This document shows, piece by piece, positions 10,601-25,600 of a stretch of DNA of 64,000 nt. Made by a program: the position numbers and the translations under genes. Origin of the DNA: Cymodocea nodosa (Eukaryota > Streptophyta > Magnoliopsida > Alismatales > Cymodoceaceae). Under the pieces are notes generated by a model. The model had not been told where the DNA came from, made no database searches, and saw nothing but the letters and a program-made list of their open reading frames with translations. Each line of letters starts with the position of its first letter. The stretch's first letter is position 1. Where the stretch lies: NCBI GenBank assembly GCA_036874045.1, contig CM072335.1, positions 17,615,501-17,679,500 of the forward strand, written 5' to 3'.

Positions 10601-13600
10601 GGTCAAATGGATTGTAAATCTCCTTGAGTCAATTTTATTATGTTGAAAATGAAGCTTCACAGTATTGTATTTCTCATGCAGCATTTTATTCACCAACTAA
10701 CATCTTGATCTACATGATGAATTGATAAAAATATTATTAACAGGGAATTAAACTTTGATTTTGTGTCAATGAGAAAATGGCATGTGCATGAATCAGCTAA
10801 TATACGCATAAAACCATCTCACAATTTATGTGAGAAATACGAAAGAGCTTATGGAAAATTAAATTACCAAAACCTAAAGCATTTTTCTTATGTCTTTAAT
10901 GGTAGGGTCCAAGTCAACAATCACAACCAGTATCTAAAAACCAGTTCAAATTATCCAATTGGGCAGTCCAAGCATGGACAGTGAACCAGCAAGTCCTTTA
11001 CCAAGGCTTTGAATAGTTTTCAGGGTTTAGAGGACAAGTTGAACAGCTAAACCAGTGAATGGAGTAATTCAAAATATATTTCTTATTTCATTTGTTTATT
11101 TTCAATTTCTGAATTTTTAGATTAAAAAAATTCTATATCTAATTATTGTGTCATACTTCTCATTTTCTATTGATAATAACTGTAATGTATATAGTTAGTA
11201 ATATTTCTGCAATTTTCCTGATTTTTTATAAATTTTATGATTTTTTATATTTATAGGATATTCTGACTTTAATTAATTGAATAATGAAATAATTATGATT
11301 TATGATGTCATCTGGTTGAACCAATTTTTAAACCAGCCAGACAGAAAAGCAATTTGATGTCTTTTCCCGTTATGAAAACATTGATCATATCACAACTATG
11401 TAAGCGAACTAATGGACTAGAGAAACTTCTAGTTGAATGGATTGTGTAGTCTTCCAGCAGTCTTCACAATTTTCTTGTTCAATAAAATAAATCGGGGGTC
11501 AATTTCATCATATTTTGTATAACAACATTCAAACAAATAAGTGAGGGTCATGTATCAATAAGGATTTTGAAATTAAATAACACTTTTTTGCAAGTTATTA
11601 TATATCATGTTTATTATAACATTTCAACAAAAATGCATCAAAGCAAAGTTTAGCATTGAGTATTGACCAACCTTTCCCAATCTTTGTAAGTTTTCTCAAA
11701 CCATATGCATATCGTCTTACACGAGGCCGGTGTCCTTCAAGATTGAGCCTTTCAAGATGAATTCATTGAATAAAAAAGAAAAATAGGAGAACAAAGGATT
11801 TTGTAGCCTAGATTTACATTAAAAAGAACAAACATAAATATACAGAAACCATTAATGAAAGAATACTCATTGAAATGAGTCAAAAAGCATACTCATTTTC
11901 AGAAGTCAGCAAATGACGGCTACCTCCTCTTAAAATATCATACTCAGCCTGTTAAGCAAACAGCATCTATTTAGGCTGTTCAAAAATCCCAATTGATATA
12001 AAAAACATTGGATATATGAAAAGCCAGAATAAACTGTCTTCCACAATTTCATAATTGTTAAAATGGACATTCTTGACACTCAAATCATAGTATACAAATG
12101 CACAGCTATGAATAAAGGATGCGTCAAAAACAAAAGTGAATACCACCACTTAAATGCTGACTGAATTCAATGTGATTTTAAAACTAGTTTTCTAATAAGA
12201 GAAATTATAATCTGAGATGGCCTGTAAGCTAATCTTATCTACAAAAATCTGTTTAACCTGCTGCTTGCCATGTTCAAATGCTTCCACCCATTTACGTGCA
12301 TCTCCAGCTGAAGCACAGGCAATCTATCAATACAACGAAAGCTGGTCAAGTTAAATAAAACCTGATCCCATGTAAAATAACTAATTTATTAGGCAATATA
12401 TCTGAAATAACCGATGGTATTTCTCTATCAATTTAGCTGTTTGAAGAGAAGAAATTTCGAGATTTTTATTTATCACAAGATCACACTCTCAAAAGAGATA
12501 AACAATAATGGAATACAAATAAACTCCTGATCAATATAGAATATGCAAATTATATAACCAGAAAACAGGGTTCATAGCATGGGTTTCGCATTGAACTTTA
12601 GTTCTAGAAAAATAGGAAACCATGCCAGACATCAGTGGAAATGATTATAGAAATATATTAAAGTTACGAAAGCTAAAAAATAATAAAAACATTGAATTTT
12701 GAGTATATGAACCGTAGTATAAGATAAATGTCATCTTCATAAAATAACTTAGATTTAATTTCTAAACATTTATTATGATTTAAACAGGGATAAAAATGAG
12801 ACGTCTTCCATTTACTAATTCATTCTCTTTAATTAAGGTTTACAAGATGGAGTGATGTTCACAGAATTTGATGTAGGACCAAACTAAACCCCTACGATTG
12901 AGATGATAAACATTAAGATGGCAAGAAGTAATAATATCCAATAATTCACACCCCTTTCATGTTGGAGCAAGTATATTAATCATGCTTAGCTTGTTATATA
13001 AATATTTGATAGACTTACACTAAAAACTTCAACAAAGATATTGGCCAACTACACAAAGATTGAGAATATGGAGTAATAATGATCCCACTAACCATTGTGT
13101 CACATATATAATGGCAATCTAACCCAATATCATTTGTATGCAGATAAAAAGTTTTATTGTTCACTATAGTGACTACATGATTAGTCACAATTCAGAAGTG
13201 CCACTAACGACAATGGTAAATGTTAAGAAGAGTGATTAGGGTTTTTCATTAACAAGGGAAAACATATATATACGTAGTACATGGACATATACAATAATCT
13301 GATTACCCATTTACAACTAATAACAACTTTAATGCTCTCCCTCAAGTTGAAAAATATAAATCAAATAAGCCAAGCTTGCTACAAAGATCTTTAAAAGTGC
13401 TAGCATAAAGATCTTTGGTGAATACATCTACAAGCTATTAAAAAAATTTAGTATAAAGAATACTAATGATGTCACTCTTCACAAACTCTTGAATATAATA
13501 ACAATCTATTTCAATATGTTTTGTGTAATCATAAAAAGTGAAATTACTTGCAATATATATGATTGTTTAATTATCACAATACATAATCATTGAAAGGTGA

Positions 13601-16600
13601 ACACTAATACCAAACTCTGTTAAAAGGGATTTCAACCACATTAACTTGCTAGTTGTTTGTAACATAAATCTGTATTCTATTTCTACACTTGATTTAAAAA
13701 CAACATTCCATTTCTTGCTCCTTCAAGTGACAAAATTACCAACAACATAAATACAATAACTTAAAGTTGATTTTCTATCTCCTTTATCACCACCATAACC
13801 AAAATCAGAATAAGCAACCATACTCAAGTATCCATGCTTGAAATAAATCAATCCCTTTTCAAGATTGTTTTCAACAAATAATTGTAAGAAAATTTAATTT
13901 CCCAACCAACCCACAATATCTCCCTATATCTTCAAACAATTTTGAGGTAGCATCCCAAAAGGGGGATTGAACTCAACCAAAGTCTATTCCAACTTACATC
14001 CCAAATGTCCTATTTCCTTTAATAGGCCAAGAGCATACTTCCATTGAGAGAAAACCACTTTCCCCCTAGAGTAGGCAAATTTAATGGCTAAGAAATATCT
14101 GGGCTTGCCCATATCCCAGATAGTAAAGTATTGCATAAGGAACTTCTTTGTGACAAATTTCATAACATCATCCTCAATTAAGAGAATGTCATCTACATAA
14201 ATGACTAGAAAAACATGTCTTATGGAACTCTTCTTGATGAAAACTAAGTGGACAACAACACATCTTATAAAGCCTGGGAGAGTAAAACAGAACTGAGTTT
14301 AGCAAACTAAGTATGTGGACTTTGCTTAAGTTTATAAATGGTCTTGTTAAATACACAAATCTGGTTCTCTCCCTAAGCAAATATAACCTAGAGGTTGTTT
14401 CATAAAGACTTCCTTCTCAAAGTAACCATAAACAAAAGTATTATGAAAATCAAGTTAAAAAAGTGACTAGTTGTTATTAACCACCAAGGAGAGAAGAACT
14501 CAAATAGAGTTAAAGCAAGCAATAAGAGAAAAAGTCTTGGCACAATCAATCCTATAAGTTTAGGTAAACCCTTAAGCAACTAAGTAGACTTTGTAACGAT
14601 CAATAGAACCATCAACTTTGTGTTTAATGTGAAACACCCATTGACTCTCAACCAGAGCACATATCCTAAGTAAGGAACAAGCTGCCATGTACCTCTGAAA
14701 GTAATGTCTACATTTTAACATCCATAACTTCCTTCCACAAAGAAAGGATAAGTATATCTAAATGAGTCTTAGGAATAGATTTTAATGTGATAGTTAAGGC
14801 AAATTGTTGATAGAAGGGTAAGAGAGAATATAGGAAACAAAACAACGATAAAGAAGGCAATATTAAGAAAATAACAAAGTTTGCATTCTGCAAGTCCATT
14901 CTATTGGGAAATACATACACAAGTGGTCTAATGTAAAATCTCATGCTACTTACAAAATAAGGCAACATTAGATGAAGAAATTCAAGTCTATGGTCTTTAC
15001 AAAAAATTTTACAAAGGATACCAAATTGAATCTTTATTTCATTGAAAAAAGTGTGAAGTACATTAACAAAATGTTAACAATCTTTTACCAAGTACAATAG
15101 ACACAACCAAAGAGGGTCTACAAATTAAGGATTCAAACATCAGTATCATATCAAGGATGAGTCTTTCAAAAAAAGAAACATATTAGGAATTGAGGATTGG
15201 ATTGGTTGAAACATGATGCTTTTGTGGAAATAGCTAAAAAATTTAAATTTTAACTTGAAACTTAAAGATAAAATAAAACAAGGTATGATTTTTTTTTAAG
15301 CAAAAACCCCTAGTCTATTTATGGGGTGGAGACCCAAAAATAACTAAGGAAAAAGAAACAAGAGCAAGAAGTTAAATCATTCTACAACTTGGAATATTTC
15401 ATTTGTCTAGAAGAACTTGGCCTTTTACTTCCTTAAGGAGGTTGTCCATCTTAACGAATATATTGTAGGCCTTAGTTCTAAAGGCTAGTTTGGCTAAATT
15501 ATCTGTTGCTCCATTAGCTTCTCTATAGATATGGACACATGATCCCACCTCTACTAGTAGTTCTATAAATCACATGATAAGTGTATGGTTTGGATGATTA
15601 GACATCTTTGCTCAATCACAATTGTATAGATTTGAAGTGAATCAATTTCCACATCAATAATATTAAGGGGGTCTTTTGTCTCTATATAGCCTTAATCCAT
15701 TGTACAGGGTTTTGAGTTCTGCAAAGGTACCATTACTATTGTTGTAGTATTCTCTTCTAGCCAGTATTTATGTCCCCATCTGCATTGTAAAGTATGTCTT
15801 CTCCTGCTCCAAGCTAAGTCATAGAAGTTTCATCTATATTCAATTTCAATCCATCTATAAGGGGTTTCAACCATCTTATACATCTAGCGAGGTTTGTAAC
15901 ATCATAAGAGTCATTTAGCCCATAAACCTTTTTAAAGTCATCTAGGCTATTTAAAATCTTCCTCTTGATTTCAACAAAAGAGATGCTCCTTTCTTCAAAC
16001 AAAATTTTACACCTATGCTCCCAAAATTCCCACATGAGGTTGGCTATGACAAACTTCAAATAACATAACAATTTACCCTCTAACTTTGTAGGGTGTGAAG
16101 GATCCATTCCTTCCATGCTTCCTGATTAGTAAGGTTTAAGTGAAACATGCAGCATAACCAATTTCTAGTGAGGTGAGCCCAAATCACTTTCAAAGCTTGT
16201 ATGGTCAAAGCAATCAACATTCTTTAAAGAACCGCAATAGGCATGCATTAAGGCTATGGAAAACCTACACTTTTTGGCATTCTTCTCTGTAAGAAGAGCA
16301 TTGTTAAGTCATCACCACAAGAAAAAGAAAATATTAGTGGGAATGTATGACTTCTAGACACCAAGGTTCCAATTTTTTATATCTAACCTTGCACGAGAGG
16401 CTTCCTAAGCAATCTTTATGGAGATATTGCCCCTCTTCTCCCAAATCCACTAAAACTGATCTTCCATAAAACAAGGTATGATAAGTATATAAAAATACTT
16501 AGATAAATTTTTAAGCAATTATCATGTATAAAATATCAATTCAATAAAGATATAGTAACTGTATGCATAAGAAAAGTCCTAAATCATATATAAATAATTG

Positions 16601-19600
16601 AAAAAAACTCATAATGACAAATGATTAAAAATTAAAGTTACATTTCAATAAAATCCAAATGATAGTTCAGTATTTATTAAGTTACATTTAAATAGAATTT
16701 GTCATAATTCAAACAAGAAACAAAAATTAATAGGATTATACATAGTATTAGAGAATTTCCATAATCTTCATAATTAAAAATTTTATCAAGATTTTAGAGT
16801 AAATTATAAATTTTTATTCCTATGATGTAGTTAATATCTCTTTAAAAAAAAATTGCGTGAATTAATGGAAAAAATGGAAAATAAAGTTTGTGAAAATATA
16901 ATAGATTGCTAAAAGAGGAATGTTATTCATAATCAAACATAATTTTTTTTTAAAATATCAAATTTTTTTGTAATTTTTTTAATACTTCCATAATAATTTT
17001 TTTCACCTTTTCTTCTCTCTTCCCTTCTCTTCTTTTTCTTATTTCCTTTCCCTTCTCTATAATCTTCATGATTAAAAATTTTATCGATTATAAGATTTTA
17101 AGGTAAATTATAAATTTTTATTCATATAATGCAGTTAATATCCTTTTAAAATCACATGAATTAATTAATAAAAATAAATAATAAAATTTGTGAGAATGGA
17201 AGAAAAATGTTATTTATAAATAAAAATAATTTTTTTTAAAGATAAAAAAATTAGAAAAATTTTTGTGATTTTTTTTTTCTCTCTTCTTTTTTTTCTTTTC
17301 TTCTTTCTCTTTCTCTCGTCCCTCCCCTTTTCAAATGTGTAACTCACTACTTCCTTGTTCTTTTTCTTCGCTTGTCCCTCCCACTAAAAACCCTAATGGA
17401 TTATAATGGTCTATAGAGTGGTAGAAGCTTTGATGATCAATGGAAGATGCTTCAATGGTTAATAATAAAGCCAATGATGTGATACTTTGAAAGAGAAGTC
17501 TTCATTGGATTGATCAATCCTTAATGCAAATTGATCAATCCAAGCATTTGTTATTCAAAATGTTACCTAATTCTAACAATCTCATGTTCTAATGGCGATC
17601 CTACAGGATGGATCAATCAAATGCCTTCCAATACAAGAAATACAAGATGTATCAATCAGTCATTTGAAAAATCAATCCAAAACAATGAAAAATTGCCAAT
17701 CTAATCTATTTTTTAATCATTACCCCAAACATCATAGTACACTAAATCAAATAGCCCTCTAAATGAGACAACACATAACTCTTAATGATAGCACAAAATT
17801 ACTTACCAATAATACATGACTAACATGTGACAAGACTGATTAAGGCCCAAGGAAGGATATCTTGAAGCTTACAACATGAAAGATGCCTAAGATGATGATG
17901 CCACAACAAAGAGTCACTAGACACTACCACAAACACAAGCCCAAGAGGAATGTCATCTTTAGTGAGCACATACACACCCTATCTACATTTAGAATCTACA
18001 ATCTAGGAAGCATGAAAAGCAACACACAAGGCATTTAAACTTGAGGAGATGACAAGGGTGGCTATGGTAGTAGAAATTTGAGCAACTCAAAATTGAAGAA
18101 GCTCCTCATAGTTTGATTAAGAGATGGTAACAAACCATTGTGGAGGTGGAGCATTTAATGTGAAGGCAACATTCGATAAGGCAAAATGAGCTAATAGAGG
18201 TCATTCAAACTTTTCCCAATATCAGTTAAAAGGATATTTTCCTATAATAATGTTCACATGAAGCCAAACTTCATCCACACAATCATTTTCAACCATGCAA
18301 GGCATTGTTACCTTAGCCTCCACATCCACCACGCACAAACAACACTACTTACTACATTGTGCCAATACGTGTAGTTGTAAACTTTGGAAAAGGTTGTCTA
18401 TAATGATGGAACAACCTCAATGCCTAGAATGTAATTGTGGATCTGTGTAGCCAAGTCAACATTAAGACTTGTAAGGAAAATAACAATAGCAACTTCTTTG
18501 TATCACTTCATGGTGAAAATATTGACAATGAAAGGTTACACCACTAGATTGTCAAATAAAGCCCATAGAGTGTGGTAGTAATCATGAATAGAATAGTCCC
18601 CCTAATGGTAAGTGAAAAGTTACTTATAGATCTCACAAACATGGGCAATGTTCTATTCATTCTTGTAAATGGCCTACAAAGTGTCCTTGAATAACAGAAT
18701 AATCTGCAAAATGTTGTGAATAATTTGTTTTAATTATCCAAGATATAACAGCATAATCTTCTGCATACCATTGGGCATAGTTTGCGACCTTGATGTCCAA
18801 AGGATCTTCCAAAATGTGTTGTTCATTCATATGAGCTGCCAAAAAGTTTCAAACGTACTAGCCTATACCATATAGTTGTTGGTACTAAGTTTCATACTAG
18901 TAACAATGAGATTTTTTTTGTCCAAATCTCTTTGGTAGTCTCCATGGATGAAAAAGACGCTAACAAATAATGGGTGAATTATTACTTCGGATACTCCATA
19001 AGCCCCAAAGGTAGATAAAGTAAATGAAGTGATCTTTAGGTGCACGTCAAAAGAGTAGAGATGGAAAAAGGACCTATCGGTGGTGGACCACCAATAAAAC
19101 AATACAAACCAAACTATAAATGTTGGTAATGGAAGAGGACAATAGAAAGCAAGTCTACTAGTAAAGAAAGCCTAACCTTAGTAGCAAGAGGACTGTAGCG
19201 TCACCAGCAAAAAAGACCAAAATACTTTGAATTTCGACTTGAAACTTAATGATAAGATAAAGCAATAATAAACATATAAAACAATAGATAAATTTTCTAA
19301 CAATTATCACACAAAAAATGTCAATTACATAGAGATACAATAGTTGCAAGCATAAGAAAATATCATAAAAATAACAGAAATATAATGCATAACATCAAAA
19401 GATTTCAAATATAATCAAATCATACTAAGAAATTTAATTCTAACACAAATGACTTGTCATATAGCCTTGTCCTTGTTACATCAAATATTGTTGGAACATT
19501 TGGTTGTGCATTATCTAATCCTTCCATGCCATAAATCAACTCTTAGTAGTTTTGCTCATGATGATGCTATACATTATTGGAGTAGTCAAATGAGTCACGT

Positions 19601-22600
19601 GATCCTTTATAAAAACTATACGTGTCAGAATCACAAAGCTAGAGTTGAGGATCATTCATTTGTAAAACCACTAATATTTACTAAAAATAACTAATATTTT
19701 CTGAAACTACAGAAAATCACTAATATTCACCAATGATTACAGAAAATCACTGATATTCATTAAAAATTTCAAAAATCTCAAAAAAATAAACATAAAATAA
19801 ATATGATAGATGTACCTTAAAATGAATGAATTGAGTTCCAAAAAAGGTTCAAACTTAAGATAAAGCTGTAGAAGAGGTATAAAGAGCTTATTTGATGTTT
19901 TCTCCCACTAGAATGTACATCAGGGGCTTTCTATTTGATATACACAAATATCTACCAATTGGAGAGAAAATGAAGAAGATTGAAGAGAAAGAGAAGGGAA
20001 AAAATATGGAAAACCCACAACGGCACCTATTGATCCTTTAAAAGGATTGATCAATCCCTTTAAAGGATCAATAGATCCAGACCTGAACAATATAAAAAAT
20101 CCAATGATTCAACCAATTCAACATCCTGATCCATTCCACAATCCAAAATTGGCCGATCCATGGGGTTTTCAATAATACACCTGATTATTGAAAAAAAACA
20201 ATCTAGATCAGTGATTGTCACTGACCCAAATTGATCTAGAAAATGATGCTTGTGAGAACCAAAAAATGTCTCAAAAACATGAGAGCATAAAATGATGTTG
20301 ACAGTAATATTGTTTTTCAATTAAGGGACATGATGGTAACATTATCATCTAAAACTATTATTGGCATTAATTATTCATTTTTAGATACTTTCCACTTCAA
20401 AGATAAAGCAATTAATGTAGTAGTACCAGACTATCAATTCTCCATTAATATAAGATAGTAGACCATGGACTAAAATGTTTGTACCATGCATGTTTACTAA
20501 CAAGTAAAATTCATAAAATATTATTACCTCCCCTTTCTTTGTGTCATCCAAGCGGTTGCATAATTTTAAAACAAATACTTCCTGCATGCCAAACTATTTA
20601 ATCAATAGATGGAAGTAGAAGAATCAAGTGTGATGAAACTAGATAAACAAAAAATACAAAAAAAAGGACTAAGATATAGCAAATAAATAAAAGAAGTTGC
20701 ATTTCTCATCTATTGATTACCCCTTTGTCTATCTTTCTATGCCCCATCTCTTCCACCATAAGATTGTGGCTGATAACACCTTTCCTTATAGGTTTCTGCA
20801 TCCGAGAAAAATTGCAGTACATTTATGTTGTCAAGGATTAACTGGACGTAGAAACCATTAAGGACAATATTTGTTGTAAACAAAATGATAGAAGGAATAA
20901 CAAATTGAACCAAGGATACGTATTGTGAAAAGCTTTGTACATGTGATATATCTCACACTCAACGAGCATATAAAAATTACTGACCCGTCTCTTGGGGGTA
21001 AACACTAAAGCCACAATTGTTATGATAACAAATTCTGGATTTATTTGACACTAATCTAAGAAACAATGTAAGAATAAATAAAAATATAGATTTTAATATT
21101 TAATCATCCAACATTGTTTAGAATCAATCATTTTGCAAGAACTATTGGCAAGTTGTTAAACTATAGGAAGCTTCCTCCAGTGCCAATCCTTCCACTTCAC
21201 AATGCCAAGTGGCACTTTCACAAAGTGAACATGACAAGCTACTTCTTCAAGTTAAACAAAACTTTGTTGCCAATGTTGCTCACGCCTTTTTCTTTGGTAT
21301 AAACACTTCACACATAATCTCAAATGATTCTTGGGTAATCAATTCTAGTACCTCCCAACATATGTCTAGTTTACAAAGCCTTTTCTCATGCCTCTCCAAG
21401 CTATCCAACTTTCATTCAATTGTCTTAGCAAATGGATGAAGTTGTATGATTTCTAGTGAAAGCACTACTAATGTTACATGACAATAAAGGTGTCAACAAG
21501 CCATTGGGTCGACACAGTGCAAATAATTGGTGGCTTAGACACTACTTGTGTTGGGTTGGGCTATGCTAGGTGATGGCCCAAGTGTGGGCCCGTACAAGCC
21601 ATGTCAATCAACAACAAGGTCACTGCACTACAAGCCATGCGACCCAATGGATTTTCAAATTAAGTCTGGATTTCATTGCTATAATACTACTAATCTATGT
21701 TCAAATTGTTATTAAAAGTATAAAATATATATATTGATTATCATTCATTAAATTCAATGAAAAATAATAATTACATTTATTAATTTTATGAATCATAAAA
21801 AAATACATCATTTATAATAAAAAATTACACAAGATGAATAAAAATTAAATTTCAATAAAAATTACATTACATAATTTACATTTACAACTAAAAATCTACA
21901 TTTAATTTTGGAATGACCTTATTGAAATATTCATGTTGATAAAGTCATCCATCTAATCATCATATTAAATGAATATTTCATCACAATACAATGATTAATG
22001 ACCTTACTAAAATATTCATATCGATAAAGTCATCTATCTAATCATCATATTAAATGAATATTTCATCACAATACAATGATTAGATAAATGATTTTGCCAA
22101 CATGAATATTTTAATAAAGTCATCTCAAAATTAAATATAGATTTTTAATTGTAAATGTAAATTATGTAATGTAATTTTTATTGAAATTTAATTTTTATTC
22201 ATCTTATGTAAATTTTTTTATAAATGATGTATTTTTTTATGATTCATAAAATCAATAAATGTAACTATTATGTCTCATCTAATTTAATGAATGATAAAAA
22301 ATTTTATATTTTTAATAATAATTTGAATGTACAGTAGTAGTATTATCAATTTGAAATATTTAAAAGGTCATGACTTTGAATCTCATCAAAATCATATCAT
22401 TGTTAATTTAAAAATTCTAACATAGGACACACCAATCCATTCCACAAGCCATGGGTCGTTCCTAACCCTTGTATGTCACGTCAACTCATAGGCTTTGATC
22501 AAACTATATGATCAACTTGTTTGACATGTCTACTTTACAACTTCCCTTTGAAAATGTTTTATATGTCTTTGAATTTTTAATTAATCTTTTATTCATAAGT

Positions 22601-25600
22601 GCTATCACTAAACAATTTTATTGTTTTGTCACCTTCCTTCCATTTCATTATGATTTTTAGGATTTGCAAAAAAGGAGGATTAGGTTAGGTCATGATCAAA
22701 GACATAGGGTCTATGCACTTGCCAAAGACGACATTCATTAAAGGCTAACTTCTATTACAACTTCTAGTGATTCCTATTTTATAGCATCATTAGTTGGGTC
22801 ACCCCTCTTTTCATAAGCTTTAGGAAGATCTTCATGGGTGTCTTTGTCTTCTATTATATGTGAGTTTTGTATTTTAGGTAAACACTTTCATGATACTTAT
22901 AAAGGTCATGAGTCATCTCCCAATTTATGTCCTTTAGAAGTTGTTACCTATGATGTTTGGGGTCCTTCCTATCAACCTTTTGTGCCTAGTTAATATTATT
23001 ATCTAGTTTTGTGGATGAATTTACAAGAATGTCATAGGTGTATTTACTGGAAGATCATAAGTATATTTTTTGATGTAATTCATACCTTTTTCAATGAAAT
23101 TATGAATCAATTTGCTATTAATCTCAAAAAATTTCATACTAATAATGTTTTAGAATTTCTTCAAAATGATATTCAATCTTTTTATGAGATTCATGGTATT
23201 CTCCATCAAACTACTTACCCTCATACATTTAATAGAATGAACTTGCAAAGTGTAAACATCGCTAACAAATGCTACTCAATACATTTTTATAAGGTTTATG
23301 GTGTCGACCATGCTCATGTTTACACTAGTATGAGTTCATCACCAAAGGTTCTACCTGATACTACTCACCCTCTACAAGCCTATCAACAATAGCAACATAG
23401 ATCTCCTCCTCCTTAGACTAAGTTGACTCCTCTCTTTCTACAGATCCATACCCTTCTAACTTAGATATTCTTATTATTCATAGAAAAGATACCTAATCCA
23501 CTACTATTCATCATATTTCTACTTATGTATCTTATGATTCTCTTGGCTCTACTTTTTGTTAATTTGTCATTTCCTTACTATGAGGCTCTTACCCTTCTAT
23601 GTTGGAAGTCTGCTATAGATGAAAAAATGCAAGTATTAGTCAATGAAGATACATGGCAACTAATAGCTTTTGTGTTCCCATTATTAATTGTCACTAGATT
23701 TTCACTATCAAGCAAAAAACTAATGGATCTATAGATTATTACAAAGCCTACTTGATTGCCCACAAATTTACTCAAACTTATAGCATTAACTATACCAAAG
23801 TCTTCGCTCTTGTTACTCAACTCAATTTTATTAAAGTTATACTTTTATTAAAGTTAACAATGGATGAACTCTCTCCCAATTGAATATTCATAATTGCTTT
23901 TCATATGGAGATCTTAACAAAAAAACCTTCATGGAATAACCTTCTAAGCATATTACTTAGAAGGAAATATAGTTTGTCTTCTTTAAAGAGCAATTTCTAA
24001 ACTTAAACAAAGTCCACAAGTTTGGTTTAAGAAATTTAATTTTGTCATGATACAACATAGTTTCAAAGAATGTATAGTAGATCACTCAATATTCATCAAA
24101 AAAAACTACTACAAGCAATATTATATTAGTTGTCTACATAGATGATATCCTATTGACATATAGTAATATGATAAAAATCTTCAAAACAAGGGTGTTTTTG
24201 GTGCAACACTTTGCTGTCAAGAACATGGGTAAACTAAGATACTTCTTAAGTATAGAATTTGCCTACTCTAGAGACAAGTTGTTACTCTTACAAAAAAAAT
24301 ATATGTTTTCAATTTATTAGAAAAGAAGAGACTCTTGGGATGCGAGCCAGAATCTACTGCTATACAATAAAATCCACCCTTTTAAGACACTTCTTCTAAG
24401 CCAATTTAAGATGTTGGAAGGTACCACAAGCTAATTGGAAAGGTTATTTATGTCATAGTTACCTTAATATTACTTATGCAGTTAAGCTTTAAAGTTAGTT
24501 CATACATGAACTTAAAGAAATGCATTGGAATGGTGCAATCAAAGCTCTAACATATATCAAAGGCAATCTTAGCAAGGAATTGATTTACATTAGACATAAA
24601 CACTTGAAAATAGAGGCATACTTAAACTCTAGATATGCAAGAGATAAAAATAACGAAAGATTTACTTCTAGTTATTATACTAATGTTGGTAGTAATATTG
24701 TGACTTGAAGAAGTAAGAAGCAAAATGTAAGATCAAATTCAAGTACTAAAGTGGAATATAAATCTATGTCACAAATAGCAAGTGAAATGACACAGTCGAA
24801 ATCATTTTTAACTAAATTTGGGATACAAGTTCATTTGCCTATAAACATATACTATGACAATCAAGTAATTATTTATATTACTAATAATCCTACCTTTCAT
24901 AAACATACCAAGTGTATCAAGATTGATTATCATTACATTCGAGAGTTTGTGCTTGTCAGGATTATCACAACTACTTACACCAAATCTTCATAACAAACTA
25001 CTAGTAATTTTACAAAAGGGTTTAGGATCTATTTGTGTACCTGAAATCTGTCAAAAATGAATCTGTTGTCATTGAATTACTAGAATCTGTTAGAATCTAT
25101 TAGAATATAAATCTTTGAAATCTATCAAAAATGAAAAATCTGTGTTTATGCACAAACAGGAAAGTGTCAATATTAAATTCTATATATTTGTGCACATTCT
25201 GGAAAGTAATAGAATTTATATCAAGTATACTAAACTGTTTAGGTAAAATAATAATAATGATATGAACTTGTATATTAAAATGTTGATACAAACTTTATAA
25301 GTAAAGTAATAATATATGATTCATAATGATTAAAGTTATTAATATATAATTAATAATGTTTAATTAGTAAATTAATCACTACCCAACTCCAACCCACCCT
25401 TGTTCTCAAGCTTCAAGTACTTCCTCCCATTCTTTAACAACCTATCAAAAATACAACTTTTAATCTTTTTCACCAAGACCTTGTCTAAAGATTTCTCCAT
25501 CACAGTGAAGAACGATTTCACCAAAGCCTCCAACATTTTGACACTTAACAATAGAAACATTGATATCTCATCCAAGTAAACCTATGAAATGTGAAAATTT

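Larger units (their letters stand above)
15219..16600. repeat. Repeat X, split by the LINE insertion
   Basis: Sequence at 15219-15289 continues at 16483-16600 once the LINE is removed. It is similar to 19215-19400 (shared blocks ACTTGAAACTTAA, GATAAATTTT and CAATTATCA). Both copies lie just upstream (in minus-strand sense) of copia fragments, so X may be an LTR or leader remnant, but it is too diverged to assign. Confidence 0.5.

Noticed and set aside
19449..19694. Plus-strand 81-residue frame in intron 3
   Set aside because: No recognisable domain, AT-biased, flanked by stops; likely chance.
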